The notes below the pieces were generated by a model. It had not been told where the DNA came from. It saw only the letters and a program-made list of their open reading frames with translations, and ran no database searches. DNA of 49,421 bases from Lachnospiraceae bacterium (GTDB lineage: Bacteria > Bacillota > Clostridia > Lachnospirales > Lachnospiraceae): assembly GCA_017456585.1 (NCBI GenBank), contig JAFTJD010000050.1:1-49421 (forward strand). The letters are read 5' to 3'. Below, piece by piece: positions 34,201-42,627 of this stretch; the stretch's first letter is position 1, and each line of letters starts with the position of its first letter. Position numbers and translations under genes: made by a program.

Positions 34201-34380
34201 AAAGCCCATTCTCTTAAAAATCTCAAGTTGAGTGTCTATCATTTCCTTGGTAACCTTACAATTCCATGACCAAAACGGAATTCCTCTGTATTTCGCAGTA
34301 GGATTTTTAAACATTTCTTCTACTGATTTATCCGTCTTTGCCTTCATAATTACATCCTTAGAAATATTCTCTGCATTCAT
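31213..34380 (-). CDS. Large glycoside hydrolase, possibly GH106-like (alpha-L-rhamnosidase-related)
   Basis: A cytoplasmic-looking enzyme of 1055 residues without a signal peptide. The N-terminal part has the pattern YRGIPFWSWNCKVTKEMIDTQ followed by MGFGGVDIHPRAG and WLYDEDRFPSGAAGG, which recalls large TIM-barrel hydrolases annotated as GH106 or related sugar-binding GH2-like families. The C-terminal third contains two jelly-roll-like domains (for example AAFLAIENPDNKLRIWLNGNEI). The substrate is not known; plant-derived oligosaccharides are plausible. The ATG at 34380 with GAGGTG upstream is preferred to the in-frame GTG at 34389. It is divergent from an AraC regulator, which likely controls it. 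Confidence 0.7.
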   Translation of the reverse strand: MNAENISKDVIMKAKTDKSVEEMFKNPTAKYRGIPFWSWNCKVTKEMIDTQLEIFKRMGFGGVDIHPRAGLDITYLGEEYMEMVAYTVKRCKELGLVCWLYDEDRFPSGAAGGIVTKNFRFRGRYLLLTERKRLLSEGYYESREAFEEAIDKGEKPAGYYVTTYGLVFENGYLRDYSRLDNEAEISKARENNEKIRFAYVEIMKEEAWFQNQTYVDTMNPDAIDEFIKVTHEEYHRYVGDEFGETVPAIFTDEPRMGKNIQISNALSGEDVTLPYTDYFAETMIEEYGTDPLDIAPEYIWELADGRFSVNRYNYHNHAAECFVTVYMDKLCKWCEEHNIAMTGHVLSEETLGSQTYALGDCMRCYRNMDIPGIDILADRREYATAKQAVSVARQNGITDVVSELYGVTHWDCDFKTFKLQGDWQAALGITVRVPHLSHMSLLGEAKRDWPGSIFFHAPWHEEYTYIEDYFARLNSILTRGKVDVNIGVIHPVESFWMYMGPDNQTADKRKEMDEDHAKLISWLIHGAFDFDFLSESLLPKQCENYKDESENRLTVGKMQYSAILVPNMLTIRKTTLDILEAFAEKGGKIVFMGRVPELVDGLKTDRVRKLAEKCLFIGKDRNELYEAFESERTVDICRRNGSRTNNLIYQMRKDENLKWLFICHTERKKQHMSDMEKYIIKVRGSYQVSMFDAQTGEIYPVVSRLESGNTIVECNIYAEDSVLYRLEECADETATCYENHSKAVSRFETVEYITKINGFHREEYNAVLLDYAICSVDDGELSAREEILRLDNRIRKQLGFVLRGDRMNQPYYLEEKDTYEVSLMYHFESETEVAAFLAIENPDNKLRIWLNGNEIDSNPVGYYVDPAIKVLSLPTLKIGINELNVKVEYNQKTNLENIFILGDFDVELRGNYPIIKPTQNKLYLGDIVGQGMPFYTGNLEYEFEFNIEDETAEYYVHVPHFKAPLLAVSVDEGERKLIAYAPHRAKLGRLKTGKHYLKICLYGNRFNGFGTLHNANDDYVWYGPDSFRTKGDDWTDSYRVRPVGIMSAIEIQKQL

Positions 34381-34402
34381 TACGCACACCTCATATCACA
34401 TA

Positions 34403-34430
34403 TTGACATATTTTATTTATTATATATACT
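34403..34430 (+). promoter_or_regulatory. Likely promoter of the AraC regulator
   Basis: On the plus strand: TTGACA (34403-34408), 16-bp spacer, TATACT (34425-34430), giving a leader of about 77 nt. In the same spacer a minus-strand TATAAT near 34432 could serve the divergent hydrolase gene, so the two promoters may overlap and share control. Confidence 0.6.
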
Positions 34431-34513
34431 AATTATAAGACGTAAAGGCATAAATACGGAATATTTTATATTGCCTATTATGACGCAAATATTGACATTT
34501 CATTTGGAGAATT

Positions 34514-35392
34514 ATGAGAAAAGAATACTTAAGCAAATATTTATTTAATGAAAACGAATTAATTCGCGGATTTTTTAATATTGCCCCTTATGAATCAGAT
34601 ATGCACTCACATGATTTTTGGGAAATCTCATATGTATACGAAGGCGGCGGTGTATGTTACATGGGTAATCAATCATCCCCTGTCAAGTGCGGTTCTGTCC
34701 TCTTTGCAGCGCCAAACACGCCTCATTGTTTCATTTCGCACTCACACAAAGAAGGAAGTCCTTTGAGAATTTGCAGCATTGTATTCAAGCAGAACTATCT
34801 CGAATTGTTTATGCAGAATTTTCAAAATATATCTGAACTAAAAGAGCACGCCTTATTTAATCTTATTGAAAAGAACGCTCATTTTTCCATAATTGTTTAC
34901 GATGACAATGCAAGTAATCTACGTCATCTTATCTGGCTTATCACACATGAATATAATCACTACACTGCCGGTAGTAAAGAAATCATCCAAGCCGCTATGC
35001 TCTCACTTTTTATAGGAATCACAAGACAATATGAATATCAATCCGGAAATTCTACCGACATGGTAACGAAGAATCTTATTCTTGATGAATTACTAAAATA
35101 TATAAATGCGAATTACGGCAGCAGGCTTTCACTTGAACTGCTTGCTTCGCATGCGCATCTTTCCAGAGAATATCTGTGCCGCTACTTCAAAAAACAAATC
35201 GGTATAAACATATCTGATTATATTCTTGAAGTAAGAATAAATAAAGCGATGGAGATGCTAAGAAACACCACACACACTATTACAGATATCGGAATTTTCT
35301 GCGGTTACCCTTCAGTAAGTAGTTTTCAAAGAAGTTTCAAAAAATATACCGGTATAACTCCAAGCGAATACAGAGGTTCTGCCTACGAGTGA
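34514..35392 (+). CDS. AraC-family transcriptional regulator
   Basis: The 292 residues combine an N-terminal cupin ligand domain (about 15-150; MHSHDFWEISYVYEGGG and NTPHCFI are typical sugar-sensing AraC cupin strands) with two C-terminal helix-turn-helix motifs (about 190-288; LSREYLCRYFKKQIG and DIGIFCGYPSVSSFQRSFKKYTGITPSEYR). Such regulators usually activate adjacent carbohydrate genes when their sugar is present. It is divergent from the large hydrolase with 133 bp between the start codons, which makes that gene the probable target. GGAG lies six bases before ATG. Confidence 0.93.
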   Translation: MRKEYLSKYLFNENELIRGFFNIAPYESDMHSHDFWEISYVYEGGGVCYMGNQSSPVKCGSVLFAAPNTPHCFISHSHKEGSPLRICSIVFKQNYLELFMQNFQNISELKEHALFNLIEKNAHFSIIVYDDNASNLRHLIWLITHEYNHYTAGSKEIIQAAMLSLFIGITRQYEYQSGNSTDMVTKNLILDELLKYINANYGSRLSLELLASHAHLSREYLCRYFKKQIGINISDYILEVRINKAMEMLRNTTHTITDIGIFCGYPSVSSFQRSFKKYTGITPSEYRGSAYE

Positions 35393-35456
35393 TTTCCTTT
35401 TATGAGTCAATGCCGCAGTCGTCGGGTGTCCGGCTTTCGCCGGATAGTCCACTCGT

Positions 35457-35498
35457 AAAAAAGAGGCTCATACAAGCAAGCTTGCATCGCCCCTTTTT
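35457..35498. terminator. Bidirectional terminator between araC-type gene and spoIVB
   Basis: AAAAAAGAGGC and GCCCCTTTTT pair across a loop that itself contains GCAAGCTTGC. Runs of T on both strands fit termination of both convergent genes. A separate perfect hairpin, TCCGGC/GCCGGA, lies at 35429-35444. Confidence 0.7.
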
Positions 35499-35517
35499 AC
35501 TCCTGTCCTGCCCTGAC

Positions 35518-36717
35518 TCAATGCTCTAACATTTCTTCGATAAATATACCATAACCTCTGGCAGGGTCGTTAACGAGAACGTGTGTTACAGCACCTATAA
35601 GCTTACCATTCTGTATAATGGGACTACCGCTCATCCCTTGAACAATACCATTTGTTATGCTAAGAAGTTCCTCGTCCACTACCTTTATTTCTAAGCCTCG
35701 GTTCGCTTTTGTTCCAGATGCTCCCGCATTAACTTTTGTTATTTCTATCTCATAGTCCTTAATCTCGCCATCTACTGCACATCTTATATAGGCTTCACCT
35801 TTTTTTATATCCTGTTTCAGTGCAATATCCATTACTTCTCCGTAACCCTTTTCCATAAGTGCGGAATCACATGCGCCAAATATACCCTGTGCTTCATTTT
35901 CTTTTATCGTTCCAAGCTTAGACTCTTCACTATATCTGATAATTCCCGATAATCCTCCGGGGGTTCCGCTTTCACCCTTTATAACCGTAATAATCTCAGC
36001 TTCATATAAGCTTCCGCCATTGCTTTCCATTAGACAGCCTGTATCAACATCACTGACACCATGCCCTAAGGCACCAAAGCTTCCGTTAGACGTGATATAA
36101 GTTAAGGTGCCTATTCCCTGTGCATCATCCTTAACCCATATTCCAAGCTTATATTCTCCGTCTGAAGCCATTACAGGTGATACTTTAACCTTTGATACTA
36201 CATCATTACGTTTTATGGTAAGTATCATTTCATCACCATTAGATTCTTCTATAATGTCAATAAGTTCTTCTTTTTCATCAAGTTTTTCCCCATTAGCCTC
36301 AAGAAGATAATCTCCCGGCTGAAGAATTGAATATGCCGGTTTAGCCATAGTTCCGTTTTTAGTTTCAATATCCGCAGTCCCTACTACAAGAACACCTTCT
36401 GTTTCAATATAAATACCAACAGGAAATCCACATATTAGGACCTGACTTTCGTCTATAACCTCAATGGCAATGTCCTTAATTGGCAAAATTCCAAAAAGCT
36501 TCATGGATATTGAATATTCTCCAAATTCATTTCGTGTCATCTCATTAGTACATCCCGGAAAATCAAAATCTACCGCTTCTATATCTTCACTTGAAATTAC
36601 GTGAATTTTCTCCGGCATATTTCTTTCAATAGAATGATATGCATAATATCCGGTGTAAATTAAAGATACAAAAAGTACCATACAAAGTATTCTGCGATAC
36701 CATTTTTTTCTATTCAT
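35518..36717 (-). CDS. spoIVB: SpoIVB, stage IV sporulation serine peptidase
   Basis: In Bacillus SpoIVB is secreted from the forespore and triggers activation of sigma-K. The 399 residues show an N-terminal membrane anchor (about 9-27), a PDZ domain (about 100-178), and an S55 peptidase domain with FGALGHGVSD (His219) and GMSGSPII (Ser363). AGGAGG lies seven bases before ATG. It follows recN after a terminator, the classical order. In most spore formers spo0A comes next; here an AraC regulator and a hydrolase occupy that place. Confidence 0.94.
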   Translation of the reverse strand: MNRKKWYRRILCMVLFVSLIYTGYYAYHSIERNMPEKIHVISSEDIEAVDFDFPGCTNEMTRNEFGEYSISMKLFGILPIKDIAIEVIDESQVLICGFPVGIYIETEGVLVVGTADIETKNGTMAKPAYSILQPGDYLLEANGEKLDEKEELIDIIEESNGDEMILTIKRNDVVSKVKVSPVMASDGEYKLGIWVKDDAQGIGTLTYITSNGSFGALGHGVSDVDTGCLMESNGGSLYEAEIITVIKGESGTPGGLSGIIRYSEESKLGTIKENEAQGIFGACDSALMEKGYGEVMDIALKQDIKKGEAYIRCAVDGEIKDYEIEITKVNAGASGTKANRGLEIKVVDEELLSITNGIVQGMSGSPIIQNGKLIGAVTHVLVNDPARGYGIFIEEMLEH

Positions 36718-36756
36718 TTTTTCGCCTCCTATTATGCAAAATTGTTTCTAAACGAA

Positions 36757-36788
36757 AAGAAAGAAATATCTTTCGATATCTCTTTCTT
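36757..36788 (-). terminator. Terminator between recN and spoIVB
   Basis: AAGAAAGAAATATC and GATATCTCTTTCTT pair over 14 bp with one mismatch around a TTTC/GAAA tetraloop; the minus strand continues with TTCG. The stem is A-T rich, so termination may be partial. Confidence 0.65.
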
Positions 36789-36849
36789 AGTATGCAATAT
36801 TTATTAGAATTCAATCTTACATTTTTTAGTCAAGACGATTTTTTAGCAT

Positions 36850-38526
36850 TTATGCCATTGCCATTTTTTTCATTTCTCTTGCATTCTCAAGAACTTTATC
36901 GGTTACCTCCGCTCCGCTTAGAATCCTTGCAAGCTCATCTATCATTTGTTCATCAGAAAGCTTGTATATATCGGTCACGGTTCTTCCTTCTTTCACCGAT
37001 TTTTCAATAAGGAAATGATTATCTGCCGGTGCCGCAATCTGCGCCAAATGCGTGATACATATAACCTGCCTGTTTCTGCTTATGCTCTTTAATTTAAGCG
37101 AAACAGCTTGCGCTGTCCTTCCGCTTATTCCGGTATCAATTTCATCAAATATGAGTGTATCGACCTGATCCTTGTCTGACAACACATTCTTAACTGCAAG
37201 CATAACCCTTGACAACTCACCACCACTTGCAATTTTACCAAGTGGTTTCGGTGTCTCGCCGGGATTAACGGCAATCATAAATTCAACCTCATCAAGTCCG
37301 TTTGAAGTAAGCTCTTCAAGCTTTCTAATCTCAATCATAAAATTAACATCAAGGAAATTAAGTTCCTTAAGTTCATTTACTATTTCTAAGGAAAGCTTCC
37401 GTGCAGCTTCCTTTCGCTTAACAGAAATACTCTCTGCGTATTGAAGTGCTTCTTCATAGAGTTCTTTTAATTCGGATTCAAGTCTTTGTTTATTCTCCTG
37501 ATAATTTTCAAGTTCAGAAAGCTTATCCTTCTGCTTTTCAAGATAAGCCTCTATATCAGCTATTGTACGACCGTATTTTCCTTGAAGCTTATGAATAAGA
37601 TCAAGTCTTTTTTCTATGTTATAAAATTCTTCCTCGTCTATGTCGCCTGCAGCGTCTACATATGAAGCTATCTCTCTTCCGAGATCGTTGCATAATGCGT
37701 CTATATCCTCAAGCTGTGAACAGATGCTCTTAAGTTCCTCATCATACTGAAGAATGGATGAAACCTCTCTAAGTGATGTACCTATCTTATCACTTACAGA
37801 TTCTCCCATGCTTCCTGTCAGCACATCATACACAGCTGACATAATTCCTATTATTTTCTTGGCATTAACACCCTTGCGATATTTTGCTTCAAGTTCTTCC
37901 TCTTCACCTTCACGAAGATTGGCTTCCTCTATCTCATTAATCTCATATTGATAGAATGCACATTCTCTAAGTCTCTGTTCCTCGTTCATATCAAAACCGG
38001 CAAGTCTTTCCTTTGTCTCACAATAAGCAAGGTACAGCTTCCTTAGTGTATTCTTCTCCTCTTCAAGCGAAGCTTTAGCATACTCATCAAGTATCTCAAG
38101 ATGCTTAGATTTGTACAAAAGTGATTGATGCTCATGTTGCCCATGAATATCCATAAGAAGACTAGTTACATCTTTTAATGTAGTACTGCTTACACTTTCA
38201 CCATTAATCCTACTTACTGTTCTGCCCGGCGATATCCGTCTTGTAACGACAATCTGCGCATCATCTTCAATAAGAATGTCCATTTTCTTTAATGCATCCA
38301 GCTTTTTATCGTCATCAAGTGAAAAAGTCAGCTCAATAAGTGCATATTCAGCTCCGGCACGTATCATATCCTTATCTGCCTTGGCTCCAAGTGCCATATT
38401 TACCGAACCAAGAAGAATAGACTTACCTGCTCCTGTTTCTCCGGTAAGAATATTAAGTCCCTCTCCGAATTCAACCTCTGCCTCATCAATTAACGCCAGA
38501 TTCTTTACATACAAACTTTTTAACAT
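36850..38526 (-). CDS. recN: DNA repair protein RecN
   Basis: SMC-like ATPase for double-strand break repair. The 558 residues have the N-terminal Walker A half (GETGAGKSILLGSV near residue 31), a long coiled coil (about 150-375), and the C-terminal half with ASGGELSRVMLA signature and TLIFDEIDTGISG Walker B. Length is normal. AAGGAG precedes ATG. It follows argR by 44 nt, an order widely conserved in Firmicutes. Confidence 0.96.
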   Translation of the reverse strand: MLKSLYVKNLALIDEAEVEFGEGLNILTGETGAGKSILLGSVNMALGAKADKDMIRAGAEYALIELTFSLDDDKKLDALKKMDILIEDDAQIVVTRRISPGRTVSRINGESVSSTTLKDVTSLLMDIHGQHEHQSLLYKSKHLEILDEYAKASLEEEKNTLRKLYLAYCETKERLAGFDMNEEQRLRECAFYQYEINEIEEANLREGEEEELEAKYRKGVNAKKIIGIMSAVYDVLTGSMGESVSDKIGTSLREVSSILQYDEELKSICSQLEDIDALCNDLGREIASYVDAAGDIDEEEFYNIEKRLDLIHKLQGKYGRTIADIEAYLEKQKDKLSELENYQENKQRLESELKELYEEALQYAESISVKRKEAARKLSLEIVNELKELNFLDVNFMIEIRKLEELTSNGLDEVEFMIAVNPGETPKPLGKIASGGELSRVMLAVKNVLSDKDQVDTLIFDEIDTGISGRTAQAVSLKLKSISRNRQVICITHLAQIAAPADNHFLIEKSVKEGRTVTDIYKLSDEQMIDELARILSGAEVTDKVLENAREMKKMAMA

Positions 38527-38570
38527 GGTATTCTCCTTCTACTCTCCAAGTACAAGTGATCCCTTGTATT

Positions 38571-39023
38571 TTACTGCATAACAATTTTCTTTATCTTATC
38601 GATAATAATAAGTGCATCGTCCTTTGTTCTTATTGCACACATAACTGTATCGTCTCCTGCTATACAGCCTACTACCTCATTCCATTTCATCGCATCAAGT
38701 GCTGCCGCAAACGCCATAGCCATACCTGACACTGTCTTTACTACAACTATATTCTCAGCCCTGTCAATGTTAAGAAATGCATCTCTTAAAACACGCAAAT
38801 ACTTTTCGTTAAGACTATTTTCAACATTCTGAATTATGGCGTATTTCTGCTTTCCTCCATCCACAGGAAGCTTGGTAAGCTTAAGTGCCCTTATATCTCT
38901 CGAAACTGTAGCCTGCGTAACACTAAATCCTTCCTGATTAAGTCTGTCAGCCAGTTCCTCTTGTGTTTCAATTTCATGACGATTAATCAATTCAATTATC
39001 TTCTCATGTCGCAATGTTTTCAT
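38571..39023 (-). CDS. argR: Arginine repressor ArgR
   Basis: Arginine-sensing hexameric repressor of arginine metabolism. The 150 residues show the N-terminal winged helix with ETQEELADRLNQEGFSVTQATVSRDIRAL and the C-terminal oligomerisation domain with GMAMAFAAALDAM and CIAGDDTVMCAIRT, where arginine binds. No other arginine gene is near; its place between nadK and recN is a conserved clostridial and bacillar feature. Confidence 0.95.
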   Translation of the reverse strand: MKTLRHEKIIELINRHEIETQEELADRLNQEGFSVTQATVSRDIRALKLTKLPVDGGKQKYAIIQNVENSLNEKYLRVLRDAFLNIDRAENIVVVKTVSGMAMAFAAALDAMKWNEVVGCIAGDDTVMCAIRTKDDALIIIDKIKKIVMQ

Positions 39024-39036
39024 TTTATCCCTCTCT

Positions 39037-39903
39037 TTAATTACTACCCATTTTATTTCTAAGCTGTTCTATAAAACTGATACGCTTAATTCTTATTATC
39101 TTGGTATTTTCTTTGGCAGCCTTTACTGATATCCTGTCCCCTGCTTTAAGCATTACTGCTTCACCACCATCATAGAAAAGCTGCATAGAATCATCAAATC
39201 CGTTTCTATCCTTACATACCTCTACCTCTATCGTATCACACTCCGGCAAGACAATACTTCTTGATGAAATGGTATGCGGACATATAGGTGTAAGTATAAG
39301 TAGCTTAGCCGCCGGTGAAACGATTGGCCCCCCTACTGAGAGATTATACGCAGTCGAACCGGTAGGCGTGGCAATTATAAGTCCGTCTCCCGAATAAGAG
39401 TTAAATGGTTCTCCGTTAAGGCATATCTTGTAATCAAGAATTCTTAAAGCTCCGCCTGTTCGTGCGAACACTATATCATTTAATGCAGTCTTATTGGCTA
39501 TTACTTCTCCGTTTCTAATTACACTGCCCTCTACCATCATTCGTTCTTCTATTATAAACTTGTCAGCAAGAAGTGCATCTATTGAAGCCTCAACATTACC
39601 TTTCTCAACCTCTGCCAAAAAGCCCAGATTACCAAAGTTAATACCAAGAAACGGAAGTCCCAATTCCGCCAGATCCCTTACTGCCAATATAAGTGTACCG
39701 TCACCTCCAAGGACAAGTATACCCTCCGTATCCTTAGGTACCTGTTCTTTCATGGTATATCCGCCGTCTTTAGTAAGCTGACGTTTATTAGTCTCTGCTA
39801 TAACGCATTTGCCACCCATTTTGCTTATGTATTCAACTATTTCTTTAGTTGCAACCAATCCCGGATCTTTCTTTTCATTGGTTATAATATAGAAATTTTT
39901 CAA
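39037..39903 (-). CDS. nadK: NAD kinase
   Basis: Phosphorylates NAD to NADP. The 288 residues carry GGDGT at 66-70, the NDI segment after NKTAL, and GSTAYNLSVGGPI, all diagnostic. The open frame begins with a GTG at 39921 that overlaps the tlyA stop, but it lacks a ribosome site; a TTG at 39903 has AGAAGGTG five bases upstream and gives MKNFYIITN, the typical family start, so I use it. It sits between tlyA and argR in the conserved operon. Confidence 0.94.
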   Translation of the reverse strand: MKNFYIITNEKKDPGLVATKEIVEYISKMGGKCVIAETNKRQLTKDGGYTMKEQVPKDTEGILVLGGDGTLILAVRDLAELGLPFLGINFGNLGFLAEVEKGNVEASIDALLADKFIIEERMMVEGSVIRNGEVIANKTALNDIVFARTGGALRILDYKICLNGEPFNSYSGDGLIIATPTGSTAYNLSVGGPIVSPAAKLLILTPICPHTISSRSIVLPECDTIEVEVCKDRNGFDDSMQLFYDGGEAVMLKAGDRISVKAAKENTKIIRIKRISFIEQLRNKMGSN

Positions 39904-39917
39904 ACTCACACCTTCTT

Positions 39918-40718
39918 TCACAAGGAAGCATGTGCCGCCTCTACAATGTTTTTTATCTGTTGCGAAAGTACCCTATTCTCTGCACAAGCACTATTCTTTA
40001 GATATATAAGGTATTCGATATTACCTTCAGGCCCTTTTATCGGTGAAAATTCAAGCCCTAATACCGTAAAACCTATATCAATAGCAAAATTTCTTACTAC
40101 ATTTATTACATCTTCATGAATCTTTCGATTCTTTACCACACCATTTTTACCTATATTCTCTCGTCCGGCCTCAAATTGCGGTTTAATAAGGCAAACCATT
40201 TCCGCCTCTTGCTTCATTAATGCCTTAACCGGAAGTAAAACCTTTGTAAGAGAAATAAATGAAACATCTATAGAAACAAAATCAAGAGCTTCATCTATAT
40301 CTTCCTCAGAAATATATCTTACGTTAACACCTTCCATACAGACTACTCTGTCATCCTGTCTAAGACTCTTATCCAACTGGTCATGTCCTACATCCACTGA
40401 ATATACCTTACTCGCGCCATGCTTAAGCATACAATCTGTAAATCCTCCGGTAGATGCACCCACATCCATACATATATCAGCCTCAAGTGTTATCCCAAAG
40501 CTGTCAATTGCCTTTTTTAATTTAAGTCCTCCGCGGCTAACATAAGGAAGCTGTTCTCCTTCTATACGTATCACGGCATCTTCATCACACATTGTACCGG
40601 CTTTGGTTTCTATGTTGCCGTCAACTGACACATTACCTTCCTTAATGAGTGCCTTCGCCTTCTCTCTGGAGGTAGTCAGTTCTCTCTTAACCATAAGTAT
40701 ATCCAGTCGTTCCTTCAT
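39918..40718 (-). CDS. tlyA: TlyA-family rRNA 2'-O-methyltransferase
   Basis: Named a hemolysin in older records, the family methylates ribosomal RNA. The 266 residues have an S4 RNA-binding domain (about 1-65; MKERLDILMVKRELTTSREKAKALI) and an FtsJ/RrmJ-type methyltransferase domain with DVGASTGGFTDCML near residue 85 and KPQFEAGRE near 180. It lies between dxs and nadK, the usual order. Confidence 0.93.
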   Translation of the reverse strand: MKERLDILMVKRELTTSREKAKALIKEGNVSVDGNIETKAGTMCDEDAVIRIEGEQLPYVSRGGLKLKKAIDSFGITLEADICMDVGASTGGFTDCMLKHGASKVYSVDVGHDQLDKSLRQDDRVVCMEGVNVRYISEEDIDEALDFVSIDVSFISLTKVLLPVKALMKQEAEMVCLIKPQFEAGRENIGKNGVVKNRKIHEDVINVVRNFAIDIGFTVLGLEFSPIKGPEGNIEYLIYLKNSACAENRVLSQQIKNIVEAAHASL

Positions 40719-40745
40719 AATGCTTTATCGACCTTTCTTGTCCTG

Positions 40746-42605
40746 TTAAACATCTGTACAAGCACATATCCTTTTTATAATACTATCCTTGTCTATGCCA
40801 CTGTTTTGTTTAAGGATATTAACATTTCCATGCTCAACATATGCATTAGGTAATGCAATATTAAGAACCTCAATATTATATTGATTGCGTTTTATATAAG
40901 CAGAAATCTTTTCACCAAAGCCACCACTTAATACATTCTCTTCAAGAGTAACTATAAGTGAATGATCTTTCGTCATCTCTTCTACACATTCTTCATCAAT
41001 AGGTTTAACAAAACGCATATTTACTACGCTTACATATTTACCCATTTTCTTGAGTTCTTCCCTAACCTCTGCCGCCACGGAAACCATGCTTCCAACTGCC
41101 AAAAGTGCAATATCTTTCTCTTTATACAGTATTTCACTTTTACCGTATACAACAGGAGACTGAAATTCTTCAAGTCCGCTGTAAGCAGTCCCTCTCGGAT
41201 ATCTGATTGCAATAGGCCCGTTATATCCAACAGCAAACTTAAGTCCCTCTTCCAAATCCCAAATATTTTTAGGGGCAAAAACGCTCATATTAGGTATTGA
41301 ATTAAGATATGACAAATCAAAAATACCCTGATGTGTCTCTCCGTCGCTTCCTACAAGTCCTGCCCTGTCTATCGCAAAAACAACCGGCAAATCCTGTATA
41401 CACACATCATGCAGTATCTGATCATATGCCCTTTGCAAAAACGAAGAATATACCGCCACTACCGGCTTAAGACCCTGCGATGCCATACCGGCCGCAAAAG
41501 TAACCGCATGCTCCTCAGCTATACCCACATCAAAAAATCTCTTAGGAAATCTTTTTCTAAAGGCTGTAAGTCCTGTTCCATCCGGCATAGCCGCCGTAAC
41601 AGCCACAAGCTTTGGATTATCCTTGGCAAGCTTAAGCATAGTCTCAGAAAATACTGAGGTATAACTTTTCTCACTCTTCTTTACCGGTTCTCCGGTTGCT
41701 ATATCAAAAGCCCCGATGCCGTGAAAACGCTCCGGTTGCTTCTCCGCAAGCTCATATCCCTTGCCCTTCTTGGTAAGAACATGAATAAGAACCGCTCTAT
41801 CAAGATTCTTTGCATCGTTAATAGTTTTAACAAGCTGCTTTACGTCATGCCCGTCTACGGGTCCAAGATAGGTTATCCCCATATCTTCAAATAACATTCC
41901 CGGTATCAAAAGCTGTTTGATTCCGCTCTTGGTTTTACGAATCTTCTGTATAAGACCGTCTCCGTACACAGGAATCTTTCCAAGACCGTTCATAACGGAA
42001 CTTTTAAGATTATTATAGAATTTACCTGTTCTTATATTATTAAGATAACCGGATACTCCACCCACATTCTTTGAAATTGACATCTCATTATCATTAAGGA
42101 TAATGATAAAATTGCGTTTAAGCTGTGAAGCATTATTAAGTGCCTCGTAAGCCATACCTCCGGTAAGCGCACCATCGCCGATAACCGATATTACCGTAGC
42201 ATCACTGCCATTAATACGATTGGCTTCAACTATTCCGAGGCCCGCTGAAATGGATGTAGAACTGTGTCCTGTATTAAACGAGTCACAATCACTCTCGATT
42301 TTCTTAGGGAAACCGCTCATACCACCATATTTTCTTAACACATCAAAGCCTTCAGCTCTTCCCGTAAGCAATTTATGTGTATATGCCTGATGTCCGACAT
42401 CCCATATAATCTTATCCTTTGGCAAATCAAGTGCCAAATGAAGTGCCATTGTAAGCTCAACAACACCAAGATTAGATGCAAGATGTCCTCCTCTTATGCT
42501 TACCTTATCTATTAAAAATCTACGAATCTCCTGCGCTAACAGATCATATTCGTCTGCTTTAATTTTCTTTATATCATTAGGCGCAGTTATTTTTTCTAAT
42601 ATCAT
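40746..42605 (-). CDS. dxs: 1-deoxy-D-xylulose-5-phosphate synthase
   Basis: First step of the MEP isoprenoid pathway: pyruvate plus glyceraldehyde 3-phosphate to DXP, using thiamine diphosphate. The 619 residues show GHLASNLGVVELT, GDGALTGGMAYEALN (cofactor-binding GDG motif), and the transketolase-like DRAGLVGSDGETHQGIFDLSYL. Full length for the family. AGAGG is eight bases before ATG. It follows ispA by 22 nt, so two isoprenoid genes are adjacent. Confidence 0.97.
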   Translation of the reverse strand: MILEKITAPNDIKKIKADEYDLLAQEIRRFLIDKVSIRGGHLASNLGVVELTMALHLALDLPKDKIIWDVGHQAYTHKLLTGRAEGFDVLRKYGGMSGFPKKIESDCDSFNTGHSSTSISAGLGIVEANRINGSDATVISVIGDGALTGGMAYEALNNASQLKRNFIIILNDNEMSISKNVGGVSGYLNNIRTGKFYNNLKSSVMNGLGKIPVYGDGLIQKIRKTKSGIKQLLIPGMLFEDMGITYLGPVDGHDVKQLVKTINDAKNLDRAVLIHVLTKKGKGYELAEKQPERFHGIGAFDIATGEPVKKSEKSYTSVFSETMLKLAKDNPKLVAVTAAMPDGTGLTAFRKRFPKRFFDVGIAEEHAVTFAAGMASQGLKPVVAVYSSFLQRAYDQILHDVCIQDLPVVFAIDRAGLVGSDGETHQGIFDLSYLNSIPNMSVFAPKNIWDLEEGLKFAVGYNGPIAIRYPRGTAYSGLEEFQSPVVYGKSEILYKEKDIALLAVGSMVSVAAEVREELKKMGKYVSVVNMRFVKPIDEECVEEMTKDHSLIVTLEENVLSGGFGEKISAYIKRNQYNIEVLNIALPNAYVEHGNVNILKQNSGIDKDSIIKRICACTDV

Positions 42606-42627
42606 AGCTATTGCCTCTTTATATTAT

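Noticed and set aside
35403..35520. TGAGTCA/TGACTCA inverted repeat around the araC-spoIVB junction
   Set aside because: Arms of seven bases over 118 bp are within chance; the internal terminator explains the useful structure.
36788..36794. CATACTA resembling a sigma-G -10 box upstream of spoIVB
   Set aside because: The best upstream TGAAT is only 13 bp away, and the recN terminator lies between it and spoIVB.
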